A stretch of DNA of 64,000 nt from Catonia carolina (GCA_035578175.1 JAQMRL010000012.1:24977460-25041459); one strand, 5' to 3'; counted from the stretch's first letter, positions 45,271 to 56,935 are shown. The notes: generated by a model not told the origin, from the letters alone. Program-made: numbers and translations.

Positions 45271-45599
45271 AATCTGGTGTGAAACACAACTTTCTCTTCA
45301 CACAACTTTCACTTTCACACAACACAACTTTCTCTTACCAATGCAAATAATGAACAATATAATCTAACATTAATAATAAAACATTAAAAATAAACAAAAA
45401 AATTAACCTCAATAAACATAACCTACTTTTAATCATGAGTGAAAGACGCAAAATGAAAATCAGACTCAGTTTGGCTTAAAAATACGTAGAACCATATTTT
45501 CACGCTAAACTAGGCTCAGAGAAAATTATTTTAATAAAAATCGTAGATCTTTTAATTTCCTTTAAATTTAATTATCGACATTTTTGTCGTAAAATGCAT

Positions 45600-46138
45600 T
45601 GTGTCGACTCAAAATCATTGACACCTGGCTTTGTTTATGTTTTGGTATGAAGTAAATGAATGTAAATAGACCCAGCTGGTGGAATTAAAATAATAAAATA
45701 GATAATTTAATTTTAGGAAATGGGATAAACAAAATGTGGTTGCTAGGGGCGAGTAGGTAAAAGAATTTTTAAAAAAATGTTTTTATTGAGTGGGCCTGGA
45801 GAGATGAAAGGGGACAGTACGCTATCATGTATTCTTAATTATTAAGAATTTATTTACTAGATATCTATATATTAATGAAACAAGGAAACTATTTATGAAA
45901 AGAAAATGTTAGAGAATGTTTGTAAAAGAAAAGAACACTGTTAAAAATAAATAGTAGTTATATTAATGATATACAAGACATTATTAAATAAAAATTCTAG
46001 AACAACATTTATTAAAGTTGATTTAAGAAGAAAACATAAAATATATGTACTGTTAATGTAAAATATAGAATTGAAGCATTAGAACACTGTTAAAATATAA
46101 TAGTTATTTTTATTGATTTGAATTTAATTTACGTTACA
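45600..46138. mobile_element. Candidate solo LTR (539 bp)
   Basis: It begins TGTGTCGACTC and ends CGTTACA (TG...CA) and is flanked by GCAT at 45596-45599 and 46139-46142. Joining the flanks restores the H sequence AAATGCATACTAAGGC exactly, so the boundaries are firm. A TATA-like run (TATCTATATATT, ~45862) and an AATAAA-like word are present. AGAACACTGTTAAAA occurs twice, near 45934 and 46081. No internal domain remains. The LTR class is inferred from TG..CA and the 4-bp duplication. Confidence 0.65.
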
Positions 46139-46328
46139 GCATACTAAGGCTAAAATCGTAGAAAAATCGATTTTTTTACACGTTTTTGTGAGAAAAAAAC
46201 AGTAAATCGCTAATTACCGCTAAACTAAGCATTATTAAAAAAAATATCACAAATAAAAGTTGTAGGATTTAAAATTCTCTACAACTTCAATTACATACAT
46301 TTTACGCTAAAATGCATATTAAAGCCGC

Positions 46329-46516
46329 GTGGCAGACGGCTAAAGCCATTGCCATTTGTGTGTAATTATAAAATGTTATCTAGAACAGGTAAAAGTGAAA
46401 ATATGTTTTCTTGTTTATTTTTCCTTATTTTTGATTTCAGTTGAAATTGTATTATTTAAATGTATTACTTATGTTTACTTTAGTAATATAAAACACACAT
46501 TATTATTATTATTATT
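46329..46516 (+). mobile_element. Short retroposon with (ATT)n tail
   Basis: ATATTAAAGCCGC at 46316-46328 and 46517-46529 flanks a 188-bp insert. The insert starts GTGGCAGACGGCTAAAGCC and ends in (ATT)n. The duplication and triplet tail indicate RNA-mediated insertion, as with RTE-driven SINEs or a 5'-truncated RTE. No box A/B or coding match is evident. Confidence 0.75.
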
Positions 46517-46765
46517 ATATTAAAGCCGCAATCTTAAAAAAAAATGTTACGAGAAAACAGTCTCTCCAAGAATTTCAACAAAAATGACGCCTACCCTATC
46601 TTTTAAAGCATAAAAAATGTAGTAAACGAGGCGATTTTTAAAAATATCGTAGGAGCGTTTTTGAGAAAATCGCATATAAGTGAAAAATGACACGAATGAA
46701 CTACTATGTACTTCCGTTTGATTGATTTTGATGAAAATTTTTCTTGAAATATTCTGTTCGAACAG

Positions 46766-46781
46766 GCGCGCGCGCGCGCGC

Positions 46782-46813
<32 letters not shown>

Positions 46814-46834
46814 GCGCACACACACACACACACA
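46766..46834. repeat. 69-bp alternating purine-pyrimidine tract
   Basis: Two (GC)n blocks and two (CA)n blocks in perfect RY alternation, in the microsatellite position of the surrounding H copy. The reading frames here (Ala-Arg, His-Thr, Cys-Val repeats) are artefacts of the tract. Confidence 0.95.
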
Positions 46835-47159
46835 GATATTCATACAGACACACACACGCACACACACACCAATCCCTAAAAACATGCTTTTTTGGTTCTG
46901 GGGATCTGAAAACGTGTAGATCCGGTCAGAACTGGATTTCGAAAAGTCGACATGAAAACAGTACTTTCCTTCCTATATTTTCATTAAGGCAAGAGAAAGT
47001 AAAAATTAAATCGATATCAATACATTGTAAAACCGATTTGGACATTTATGGTTCCCACGTTTACAAATCATTTCAACCGAGTAATATAGCTCGATACAGC
47101 CCTTGTAGAAAACTTTACAATAGTACTTAAATATTATTATTATTATTATTATTACCATA

Positions 47160-47725
47160 TAGCAAATTATCTGCAAAACACATTCTGTTAAATATCTAGA
47201 AATAAGAATTATTGATCGAGCACTTCACTGGGATGAGCATATAGATAAGCTCTGTCAACGTCTAGGGAACTTGCCTACCTGTTTAAAAGTCTGCAAACAA
47301 TTTTAGAATTGAAAACATGAAAAATGGTTTACTACTCAGTTACTTAATCAGGACTTGCCTACGGTATTGTTGGAAAGAAGTACGGTATTGTTGGCTTGGA
47401 AAGGAGCATAATGACGCTCATATTTTGCCGCTTTTAAGAGTGCACAGAACAAAATTGACAGTAATAACCAAATAACATTAACGCTTTTCATCTAGTAAGT
47501 TTTTTAGGATTTTTATGTACTGGATATTGGGCAGCTTTATGCACGAGAAGTTCTTAATGAAGTATTTAAAAACAAAAACACTTTCCTTCAACAACTAATC
47601 GTTACAGTACCCGAAACAAACACATGGTGTCACTCCAATGAGCTTCCACCAAATTATACCAAATGCAATCGGATTATTTGGCTCCTAAACTTTTAAATCT
47701 TATGCTTATTGAATTAAGGACGATC
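47160..47725 (+). pseudogene. LINE family C, C-terminal remnant
   Basis: KYLEIRIIDRALHWDEHIDK and LCQRLGNLPTCLKV, then in other frames the QLYAREVLNE-type block and words shared with 17258-18310 (GCTTTATGCACGAGAAGTTC; TTTGGCTCCTAAACTTTTAA). One copy of the 3' end only, without the triplication. Preceded by an (ATT)n tract at 47132-47153. Confidence 0.7.
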
Positions 47726-48046
47726 ACATTATCACCTCATGCTGGTCACGTGATCACTCAAAATTGTTTTGAGAAAAAATAGACTCAAGCAGTTTCTGGT
47801 AGAAAAACAAATTTATAATATTAATGAAGTTTTTATTATTCACTGAAATAAATTTCTGAAAACCTGGGGTTAACCGTATCATTTGAGTGTACATGTTTAT
47901 AAACACAAACATGCTTATCTTCTTACTATTACCATTTTATGATACGCACATTAGATCACTTTACTCAATTAGGCCTACTTGAACGTTTTCTTTTTAAGTT
48001 TATTTGCCCAATGAGTTTTCTTTTTATCATTTGACGTCATATAATG

Positions 48047-48615
48047 TATTGTAACACTTAAGCTCAAGTTCGTTTGAAATCGCATTATGATAATTAATAA
48101 AAACTTTCTTTTAACTTATAACAATTAATTATTAATTTACACAATTAATAATTACTGACAAATATAATAAGAGTACATAAATTAATTGAATTACAAAACT
48201 TAAGTTTAAGCTAAACTTAACAGTAATTGAAACATTGTGAATATGAACAAGCAAAACATATGATTTAACCGTAGGCACACGCACTATTAACGTATATCTA
48301 ACCCGATCCTGTACCGACTCTATTTCGGAACCCTCAACAACAATTTCCATTCACAATTCAAGTATCAACTGACTCACTAAAAAGGCGCTAACTGTTTTTA
48401 TACATGCGGTGTGATACTTTTCCAAACAATCGAGATCCTCCTAACAATTTCTCTTTTCCCCTGGAACATCGTAGAAGGAATAAAAACAAAAATAACGTTT
48501 CTAGTAGTTTCGATTCCTAAGAACTCGTATTCAAAACATCAATCCATCGCAATCTACCATCTTTATATGCACACCACTACATATAAAATAAAAATTTCCT
48601 TAATCCATTTTTAGA
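48047..48615 (+). repeat. Family X copy (LTR-like)
   Basis: Starts TATTGTAACACTTAAGCTC. Shared landmarks with other X copies are ACTATTAACGTA, CAACTGACTCACTAAAAAGG and GTATTCAAAACATC. About 570 bp, no coding content. A TG start suggests an LTR, but I could not fix the right end. Confidence 0.5.
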
Positions 48616-48654
48616 ATATCACTTGTACAATGTTACAGTATAATTTTATTATTT

Positions 48655-48735
48655 TACTTAAGTGTGTACGTTGCAATCTGTTCAATTTAAGAACAATAAG
48701 GAACCCCATGACCCAATGAAATTTGGATAATACAT
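48655..48735 (-). mobile_element. S1 SINE 3' fragment
   Basis: GTGTACGTTGCAATCTGTTC, AAGAACAATAAGGAACCCC and ATGACCCAATGAAAT, reversed S1 tail. Confidence 0.7.
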
Positions 48736-49224
48736 TAGATAATGTATTTTTTTTCTTTTTTGAAGGCGATAATACAAAGCGGTTATCATCGCCTGTTATC
48801 CCAAACAAGAGTGTACATGGCCCAAGCGTGGAACGCACTTTTCTTATTATATGATATAAATTCTTACAAACTAGTAGGCCTATATCACAGACAAAAATAA
48901 ATAAAATTTACATAAAAATTTAATATCACAATCATAAAGCATTAAAAAGCAAAAATGTCATAGACATACAAACATAAACTTAAACCTAATATCACAGTTA
49001 GAATTAATAACACTTACAACATTGACAACTTATAAAAATTGAATTCTTACAAACTAGAATCACAGCCAAAAAATATGATATATAATATTTACATGAAAGA
49101 TAATATCATAGACATAAAGGATCAAATGAGGCTATAAAGGGGCCACAAAACAAAAACATACAAATATAAACTTTAAGCTATTATCTCTATTACAATAAAT
49201 CGAACATTCCACTTCAGCCAAGTC
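48736..49224. other. AT-rich spacer with short internal duplications
   Basis: ACTAGTAGGCCTATATCACAG-like and AACATAAACTTAAACCTAA words recur with variation at 48860-49200. No gene seen. Confidence 0.4.
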
Positions 49225-49596
49225 TGTCACACATTTGGATACATACCGATGGATCGAAGAATATTAAGGTTGCATCCAAAATATGGCTTGTGTCGCCAAG
49301 TAGCTATATCTCGTAATTCAAATTAAATCTTAACTAGCCGACGCAGAGCTGCGTGGCAAATACTGTTTACTAAAACATGTTTGATTGTCTAAGGACAATC
49401 GCACCTGCCACAAATTAGAGCAACACCAGACGTCATAAGATACCAATGCGTTAATCTGGTGTGTCCAATTCTAAGTCACGCGATGGCAACTTCTTCTCTT
49501 CTGTTCTTCCTCAGCGGTGTAGGCCATGGCTTAACTTCGTGCTTTATCTCTCGTAACTTGTTGCCATGAGAGTCATTCCAATGTACCTGCTTAGGT
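49225..49596 (-). pseudogene. LINE family E, C-terminal (RNase H-adjacent) remnant
   Basis: Minus strand in one frame: VHWNDSHGNKLREIKHEV, KPWPTPLRKNRREEVAIA, stop, LRIGHTRLTHWYLMTSGVA, CGRCDCP, stop, TIKHVLVNS. RLRIGHTRLTH followed by a CxxCxC and IKHVLV is the conserved tail of R1/I-type LINE ORF2 after RNase H. Two nonsense changes only. It abuts an S1 body in the same orientation. Confidence 0.8.
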
Positions 49597-49790
49597 ATAA
49601 ATGAGATATAGTCTTGTACAGACACAGGTCAACCATTCATGAAAGAGCCATCGCCCAACCTTCAAATTACATCCGTAACCAGTCTCTAGTACTCAAATCC
49701 GTATAAAATAAAAAATAATTTTACTAGGATTTGAACTGTGAACTGCACGAAACAAGTTTTCAATTCATTAAGAATTAGGGCTGCAGATTA
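49597..49790 (-). mobile_element. S1 SINE missing its 3' third, joined to LINE E
   Basis: Minus strand: GTTCAAATCCTAGTAAAAT (B box end), TTTATACGGATTTGAGTACT, GTTACGGATGTAATTTG, TCTGTACAAGACTATATCTC. At CATTTATAC the sequence switches to LINE E codons instead of the S1 tail. Confidence 0.65.
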
Positions 49791-49883
49791 TGATTTATAA
49801 TGAATAATAGATACACGCGCGCGCGCGCACGCAAGACTAAACTACTTAATAATACTTCGTATAATATTAAACTGTAAAAAGTA

Positions 49884-51223
49884 ACGGCTGTTTCAAAAAG
49901 GACGCAACCGTAAAATTAGGAAGGTAGTAGTAACGTACAAGTCAATTTTATGTCAGCATACATGTCAGTTAGCAACATTGTATTCAAGGTTTAGAGCTTG
50001 TAATAATTAAAATGAGATTCTTTGCACCAGTGGTATTCCAGTATCCGATCGTCTCTATTACGTCAAATAATGTAGTTTTCTACAGAAGAACGTGTGGTTT
50101 ATTCTTGAGATCGGTTTCTCTTGCAAATCTTACGAACGAGTAAAAAAAAAGTTGCAGTTAAAATTTCCCAATTCTCTTTTTTCAAATAAGTCGATGATAA
50201 TCTTGCGTTTGTTGAATAAATTTTGTGAAGCTTGAGCGCACAAGAAAGGAAAGTTACATTTTTCGGTATCATCCAATAAGACCTGTATTTTTTGACAAAC
50301 CTGTGGACGGTATGGTTTATCGCGATTTAATACATAATTTTATTGCAATAATACACACTTGCTCCTAACAGGCAGATGGAGAGTAATATTATTTTCACTC
50401 GATTAGCTAGTCCCAGGGCCACAAAAAAGTAATTCTGTTTCTTATCACATAGTTACCCAATTATATAACTAAAGCATTTAAGAACTGAAGAGGTAGAGGT
50501 GTTAAGGACACTCGTCAGAGTTATCGCATCTGAGAGTCATGAATTTCATTACACAGTCAGACTATGGTAAATAAAGTGAATATGTGTCATTTGTAGAATA
50601 GAAAGTAGATAGATACTCTTTGGAGGTTCTGGCAAGCTGATAAGTATTCTTTATGCCACTCAGTGAGGAAGGCATTTGTAACAACTTCACATCTCGTTTT
50701 GCTTAGTAAAGCCTCTGAAGGTTCGAACCAGCCTCTCGGCTAATTTTCTAAAGAACAGGCAACCGACTTTCACGAATTAGATTGTTGGTTCCAAAAGGAT
50801 AACGCAACTTGATATTATGCCGATGACACAGTACACATGTTACGGGATTTATTTTAGTGCCGTTTAATATTGAGAGGGTTAAGGCCTCCAAGATCCCCCT
50901 ATCTTACACTAGTACAGTTTACCTGCAGCGGTATTTAAAAAAGTGTCGTTTTTAAAACAATACCTTATACACTTGACGAATTGAAGACGAACATTAAAAG
51001 TGAGATTTCTAACGATTAATATGAACAAACTTTACGAAAAGTGGCTACAAAAATATGACGAATTCGGGTCACAGGTAATAATTTTCATCATCTATTATAA
51101 AATGGTAAGTTCATTGTAATTTAAATATTTTAGAATAAAATTATAATAAATATTAATATAATTTAATATTTTTACTAATTCAAGTCAGCTAAAAACGAGT
51201 TGCATCCTTTTTTAAACACCCAT
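49884..51223 (+). mobile_element. Mariner-superfamily element, internally deleted, with nested S2
   Basis: TA at 49882-49883 and 51224-51225. The left end is ACGGCTGTTTCAAAAAGGA and the right end reversed is ATGGGTGTTTAAAAAAGGA. Same family as the element at 62376. Transposase remnants: SYERVKKKLQLKFPNS near 50130, GRYGLSRFNT near 50305, then after S2 DCWFQKDNAT (second Asp) and LRPPRSPYLTL (third Asp changed to Tyr), with TLDELKTNIKSEI near 50960. About 400 bp of the middle is absent. Confidence 0.8.
50359..50755 (+). mobile_element. S2 retroposon inside a mariner
   Basis: TTGCTCCTAACAGGCAGATG at the start, GAACTGAAGAGGTAGAGGTG, GGTTCGAACCAGCCTCTCGG and TAAAGAACA at the end. It separates mariner codons that are adjacent in the 62376 copy. 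The target duplication is not clear. Confidence 0.75.
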
Positions 51224-51225
51224 TA

Positions 51226-51799
51226 CTAATTTCTAAATCTGTCCGTTGTAATCCTTCTCTAAAAACAAGTAGTTATAACACGATTTGTAATTTTTCCCGC
51301 TTGGATATATGGAAAGTAAACATTCACGGTGTCAGCATCAAAAATTCATTCATTTTATACAAAGTAAACAAAAACCAATTGTAGCCCTAAAATTGTACTG
51401 TCTGAATTTCAATGAAATAAAATCTAAATTGGAAATTTGAACAGAGCAGAAAATAAAATAAATAAAAAACAAGTTGTGCATTCTGTGTATTATATTTGTT
51501 GTACAATTGTTTTTTTTTTTTTTTTTGAAAAACCTCGATTGTAATGAGAAGATACTTGAATGATGTTGTGCTGCAACATCAAAGGATTACTGTGTCATTT
51601 GACGAGGGAAACTGGGGCTCTTTAACATAATACCTTTCCTCTCCTTCTTGCATTCAAATGATGTGTCAATCCTAATGACTGCTTGAAATTAACTTGTATA
51701 TTTGCAAAAATATTTCTAATAAATAAGTCAGGAAACAGTACAATTCATTAGACTTCATTCTAAATTGTTAGTTAATTATAAAAATAATATTATTTATTT
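51226..51799. other. AT-rich spacer
   Basis: A T18 run lies at about 51509-51526. No gene. Confidence 0.45.
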
Positions 51800-52965
51800 T
51801 CTCATTGTTCTTCTTAATCACTTCATGGATTAGGTACGTCATCTTTTTTCGGAAACCATTTTCTTCTAGGGCGTCCAACACTCTTACCGGTGCATTTGTA
51901 CGCGTAAGCTAAACGGGACAATCAGTCCTCCATCATCCATTCCAAATGGTTCCACCAGTACTTCTTATGAATTTTAATTCTCTCATATAGGCTAACAATA
52001 CCAAAAAAATACTCTTCAAGTATACTCGTCAAGTACTCTTCAAGTATACTCTTGAATACTCTTCAAGTGTATCCGCATTCCTTAATCTGCCTTCCCAGTC
52101 ATCTTCACCGCTTTAAGAAAAATAATTTCCGCCTCCTGTAACTTATTTTGTTCTCGCTTCGAAAGTCCCCATACCTCATTTCCATAAGTATCACAGGTAT
52201 TGCCATTGTTTAAAACAATTTTATAGTTACGTGCTTCTTTCCTACTACTGTGCTTCAAAATTTAATGTATCGTCCCGGAAATATTCTTAAACATATTTAA
52301 ATTATTTGTCACGTCCTGCTTGTTTGGAGAAGACATGTCACATCGTAAATATTTAAAATTGGATACTTGCTTGAAAATGTTTCCATTAATTTGTATTTTT
52401 GACCTCACCGGGGATTTCCCTAGAAACTCCGTTACTTTAGTCTTTTGAGGAGACCAAGTTGTAATCTGTGCAAATGTTGTTTAGCGTAAATATCTCGTTT
52501 TAATTTTTCCTCAGATTCCTCAATTATAGTAATGTTATCGGCTTGTATTATACTGTTAAATACAACTCCATAACTTAGCAGCACTAAAGATTTGTAAACT
52601 TTCTGTCACCTGTAAATGGCATCATCTAAATAAACGTTAAAAAGTGTGGGGATATAATACAACCCTGTCTCACACCCTTGTTGGTTTTAACTTCGTTTGG
52701 CATCTGTTCGCCTGTACTGTCACTATGGACCTTCTCTCATATAAGCTCTTAATTGCTCGTATAAGATGGCAGGGGAATCCCTTTCTGTATAATATACTCC
52801 ATAACGTTTTCTTACTCAGGTTATCAAAATGTTGTCAAAATCGACAAAGGCAATTTGTGTCTAAATATTAAATTCTACTCACTTCTCAATTTTGTATTTC
52901 AAAGTGAAAATATCATCTTTAGTATTTCGACCTTTTCTAAAACCCATCTGCACTTCTTTAATTAT
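51800..52965 (-). pseudogene. LINE family B reverse transcriptase, 3' half
   Basis: Minus strand from 52965: QMGFRKGRNTKDDIFTLKYK, AFVDFDNILITLSKKTLW (motif A region), RAIKSLYERRSI, GVRQGCIISP then TLFNVYLDDAIYR in the next frame (motif B), FKYLRCDM, GNEVWGLSKREQNKLQEAE and the C-terminal HLEWMED and GKSVGRPRRKWFP. The FADD box is not intact. Stops and shifts throughout. Distinct from A1/A2 by its GVRQGC motif and GRPRRKW end. A short CTTCAAGTATACTC-type minisatellite sits at 52015-52075. Confidence 0.8.
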
Positions 52966-53197
52966 ACACTTAACTACAATAGTAATAATTTATTCCAAAA
53001 CTAAAATTCAAGGAAGTCAGGTCAAATTTTTAGCGGACTTTTTACCTTTTTGTGTTTTAGCGGTTTTTGCACCTTTTTACTCTCTCATACTGAATGCCAC
53101 CCAGAAAAGATTACAGCTCATTGAAGAGGCAACATCATATATTTTCTTTTCTTATTTTGCTTAAATTATTTATTTAAAAATGCGTTGTAAATTACTT

Positions 53198-54047
53198 CTA
53201 AACGACTTTCTCTTGCTAATGTAAAAAACGAAAGATATAACCTAATTTTAATTATTAGTGAACAACACAAAATGAAAATCAACTGATGTAGGACTAAAAA
53301 TTACGGAAAATCACAAATTAAAGCAAAGCAAAGTAAAATTTCTCTAAAGCTCTTCAGAAAAATATGTTTGAAATAAGGTCAAATTTTTTCTTTTCCTATA
53401 TAACTTTGATTAACTATGCACACTATTGTCGAAAATGCATACTAAGGCCGCAGTTTTAAAAATCCCGTTTCTTACCGAGTTTAATGAACAAAATACCAAA
53501 GATCAGAAATATAAATTAACAATAAACTAATTAAGCGGTAGAAAAAAGTTTCGAAATAAAAGTCGTACGTTTTTAAAATTTTTCAACTTTAATTATATCA
53601 ACTTTTGCTCAAAAAATGTAAAATTATGGCTCAATTTTAAAAACAATTAACCACGAGAGCACTGGCTTCCCATAATTTCAGTAGATATGGCGCTTAATAT
53701 TTCTTATAATTCATAAAAATTCAATAAATGAAAAATCGTAGGTGTTTGGGAGAAAATCGCAAATAAGTGAAAAATTACACGAATAATTTACTACTCTTGG
53801 TTCACCGATTTTGATAAAAATGTTTGTGTTACTGATATTGCAGCTCTTGTAATATTTAACATAGGTCTCAAATTTTAACTTCGTACGATATTTCGTTCTT
53901 AAAATATTCTGTTCACACACGCACACAGACCAATCGCTAAAAATGTTTCAGGGGGCCTGAAAACGTGTATTTCTGGTTAAAACTCGATTTCGAAAAAAAA
54001 GGCGTGAAAACAATTTTCTTCCCTACTCATGTAGGGCAAAAGAAACT
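53198..54047 (-). mobile_element. Family H copy, nearly full length
   Basis: 3' side: AACGACTTTCTCTTGCTAATG with the hairpin eroded. 5' side: GTAGGGCAAAAGAAACTA. Both internal repeats and a short CACACG tract (53913-53928) are present. Confidence 0.8.
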
Positions 54048-54227
54048 AATATAACTAATAATATTATTTAGAATATAGGTAGTTTATGAAACATAAATCA
54101 GTCAAAATTTATGTTTTAAAATGTAATGTGGTTTATAATAACTCTATTATTAATCTCGTAACAAGCCAAAATGAGACATTATAATACTATGATAAAACCT
54201 TTTTGTGTCTGTACGCAATTGAGTCTA

Positions 54228-54745
54228 TTAGAATGACCAGGAAATCTAAGAGAAGCAGAGAAATTTGAAAGTAAGATCCTCTGGAAGATAATGGGTCCAA
54301 AGAAAGTAGACGGACAATACAGGTCACGAAGTCGATAAAAAGCGCACAAGAAAAATGAACGACTAATAGAAACGATTAGAAAATAAAGACTAAAATTTTA
54401 TGAATACCTCTATAGAATGGATGACAAACGGTTGAAAAAACAAAGTTTTAAGACACTAAATAATGAGCCTAAGGTGTCGAATAAATGTTTCAAAAAAGTC
54501 AGAAAGGATTTTGAGAAAACCTGGATAATAAACTGAGAAAACTTAATGAACCGAAACAAATTCAGTCAATAAATACGGACTTCAAGGGCTTCCTTGAAGA
54601 GCAAAAGCAAAACATCGGATGAACAGAAGAAAGGCGAAAAACCTAAAGTGAGCAAATGCTGAGAATGTTGTTAATAAAAGGAACTTCCAGAAACTTTTAA
54701 AATCACTTTATGTGGTTTTAAAATTGTCCCTGTATGAGAAGAAAA
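54228..54745 (+). pseudogene. LINE family A1, 3' end remnant
   Basis: LREAEKFESKILWKIMGPKK-type reading with frame changes, then RLIETIRK, LKFYEYLYRMDDKRLKK, NNEPKVSNKCFKKVRKDFEK and KMLRM. It aligns along its length with 10517-11020. Confidence 0.7.
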
Positions 54746-55051
54746 ACTACTTTATTATAAAATACTGTATTATGAAGTTGTAAAGTGCACATTTTATAAT
54801 TTCGTAAATTTATATTATGACAACTGTTATAAACTACCAATAATAGTATTCGATGAATCATTAAACCAGTACCTATTTAATTTACTACCCCACTTACGAA
54901 TGTTAACTGCATGAACCGTCATTATTTATTCCATTCAACCGAATAATAATATCACGACCTTATAACCAATAACAGAACTCTCGTAAATAAAATCTGAGCT
55001 TGAATTTAAATCAACTAATAAAAACATTTGTAATGCACAAAATAATGTAAC

Positions 55052-55639
55052 ATTGGTTCTCAAAGTGGGAGGCGCGGTACAGGGTTTGGGGAGACGCAAA
55101 ACTTAGTTTAAAAAAGTGAAGTTTTGTGTTAACCAAAAAAAAATGAAAAGAAATATTCTTTATTTAGAAAATTTAGGGCAATTTTCTTTAGACAAAGTAA
55201 ACCTCATTGATCTTCAAAGTGAAACTGCCTTGGAATCAAAATTTAAGTAATGTTCGCTCACGCCTTTCTGGATTGGTATACAATAGACAAAGAGCAAAAT
55301 ATCGTTCAAGATTATATGTGACAAGAGAACTTAGAGTGTACTGTCGGAACGGAATCTACGTTTCAGCAAGCATTTTTCCGAGAAAAAACAGGTTCATCCA
55401 TCACACTATTAGTATTATATTTTGTTTTAAGATATATTTACCAATTGCAATTATGTTTTTAATTATTTCAAAACTGAATCCATTGTCACAATCGGAATAG
55501 GCTTTAAACATCCAACTTAATTAAGATATACCAATAAAAGTGTTATTTAAAAAATGCACACATATATACATATACGGGGGCGTAGCTTACAGTTAAACCT
55601 TGTAGGAGGTGCTCAAAATAAAAAGTTTGAGAAACGCTG
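55052..55639 (+). mobile_element. hAT-superfamily deletion derivative (588 bp)
   Basis: ATGTAAC at 55045-55051 and 55640-55646 (7-8 bp duplication). The left end reads ATTGGTTCTCAAAGTGGG and the right end reversed CAGCGTTTCTCAAAC. Inside, SLDKVNLIDLQSETALESKF and, in another frame, QRAKYRSRLYVTRELRV resemble parts of FAM200/ZBED5-type hAT transposases, including the C-terminal dimerisation segment. The rest of the gene is deleted. Confidence 0.75.
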
Positions 55640-55646
55640 ATGTAAC

Positions 55647-56171
55647 CTATTAGTAAATGTGATTAAAACTAACTTAACTTGTTTCACGAGCAACTACAGC
55701 ATGCTTAAACATGTAAATATATATATACCATGTTTTGAGTCTATTGTAAAGTGTACCAAGCTGTATTTAGTAGAGCTGTAGTAATTCTACATAGCAGTGA
55801 TAGGATAGATTTTACATGAGTGAAATGAATTTAGGAGGGTCGGTGGATCGGATTGGCAGATAAAGTCAGCCAAGTTTATTGACAGCAGACTCGTATATAT
55901 ATGTAAATCGTTACAAACACAACAGTAGATTCTAACATTGAAAACAACACAAGTGTATGCTTGTGCTTGTATATATGCTACAAACACCATTACACACAAA
56001 CACGCAAACAACTATTTCTGTATTCAAAATGTAAACAACTGCGCTAAAACTGTCACCAATTGAAATATACACATGGGTTCCATTAATATGTACATGTATA
56101 TATGTATTTTGAAATTCATAACAAAATTATTTAATTTCAAATGTCAATTTATTAATTTCATCAAAAACAAT
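55647..56171. other. AT-rich spacer
   Basis: No assignable feature. The minus frame at 55787-56011 is Cys/Val-rich without a domain. Confidence 0.45.
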
Positions 56172-56935
56172 ATCTGCCGTGAAACATTCACATGACTTTC
56201 TCTTGCCATTGTTAATAATAACATATAACCTATGTTTAATCATTAGTAAGCAATGTAAAACTAAAAATTTAAACTAATTTTAATTATGAGTGAATGACGC
56301 AAATGAAAATCAACCTCTGTAGAACTTAACAAATACGGAAGAACACTAATTGACGCTAAACTCCACTCTCTCGAGAAGAAAATGCTCGAAATAAAAGTTG
56401 TAATTTTTTTAATTTTCTATAGCTGTAATTATGAACTTTTATCGTAAAATGGATAAAGGATTCACTTTTTACCGATTTTAATGAAACAACATACTACAAC
56501 AGAAAATCACTATTTGACGCTAAACTGTGCGTTATACAAAAACTCGTTTGGAAGAAAACTTGTAGGTTTTTAAATGTTCTACAACGTTGATTATATACAC
56601 TTTTCCCCTAGATTGCGTATTAAGGTCGTAATAAAAGAAAACATTTCTTCCTATGACTGCTCAGCCGCAGAATTTCAGCAGACATGAAACTCATCTTATA
56701 CTGTAGTGTAGAGCATAACAAATTTAGTAAATGAGGGGATTTTAAGAAAAATCTTAAAAACCGTTTTTGAGAAACTGTCAAAAAAGTGAATATTGCACGA
56801 ATAGACAACTTCTTCCAGTTGACTGATTTGGTTGAAAATGCTCGTGTTGGGTACCGTAATGGTATTTAACTTAATTTCCAAGTTTCAACTTCGTACTATA
56901 TTCCGTTGTTGAAATTTTTGTACACACAGACACAA
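56172..56935 (-). mobile_element. Family H copy, 5'-truncated at the microsatellite
   Basis: 3' end TATCTGCCGTGAAACATTCA, ACTTTCTCTTGCC. Runs through both internal repeats to GTACACACAGACACA, then stops. Confidence 0.8.

Larger units (their letters stand above)
45271..47004 (-). mobile_element. Family H copy with two nested insertions
   Basis: Left (3') end AATCTGGTGTGAAACAC with a small duplication of CACAACTTTC around 45285-45330. Right (5') end AAGGCAAGAGAAAGTAAAA at 46986-47004. Removing the insert at 45600-46138 and the one at 46329-46516, each with one copy of its target duplication, leaves about 990 bp of otherwise continuous H with both internal repeats and a long CG/CA tract. Confidence 0.85.

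Noticed and set aside
46547..47130. Overlapping frames on both strands rich in Ala-Arg and His-Thr
   Set aside because: All four arise from the alternating CG/CA tract of an H copy.
52892..53164. 90-codon plus-strand frame resembling a membrane protein
   Set aside because: Much of it is antisense to the upstream part of LINE B, and it runs into an H copy.
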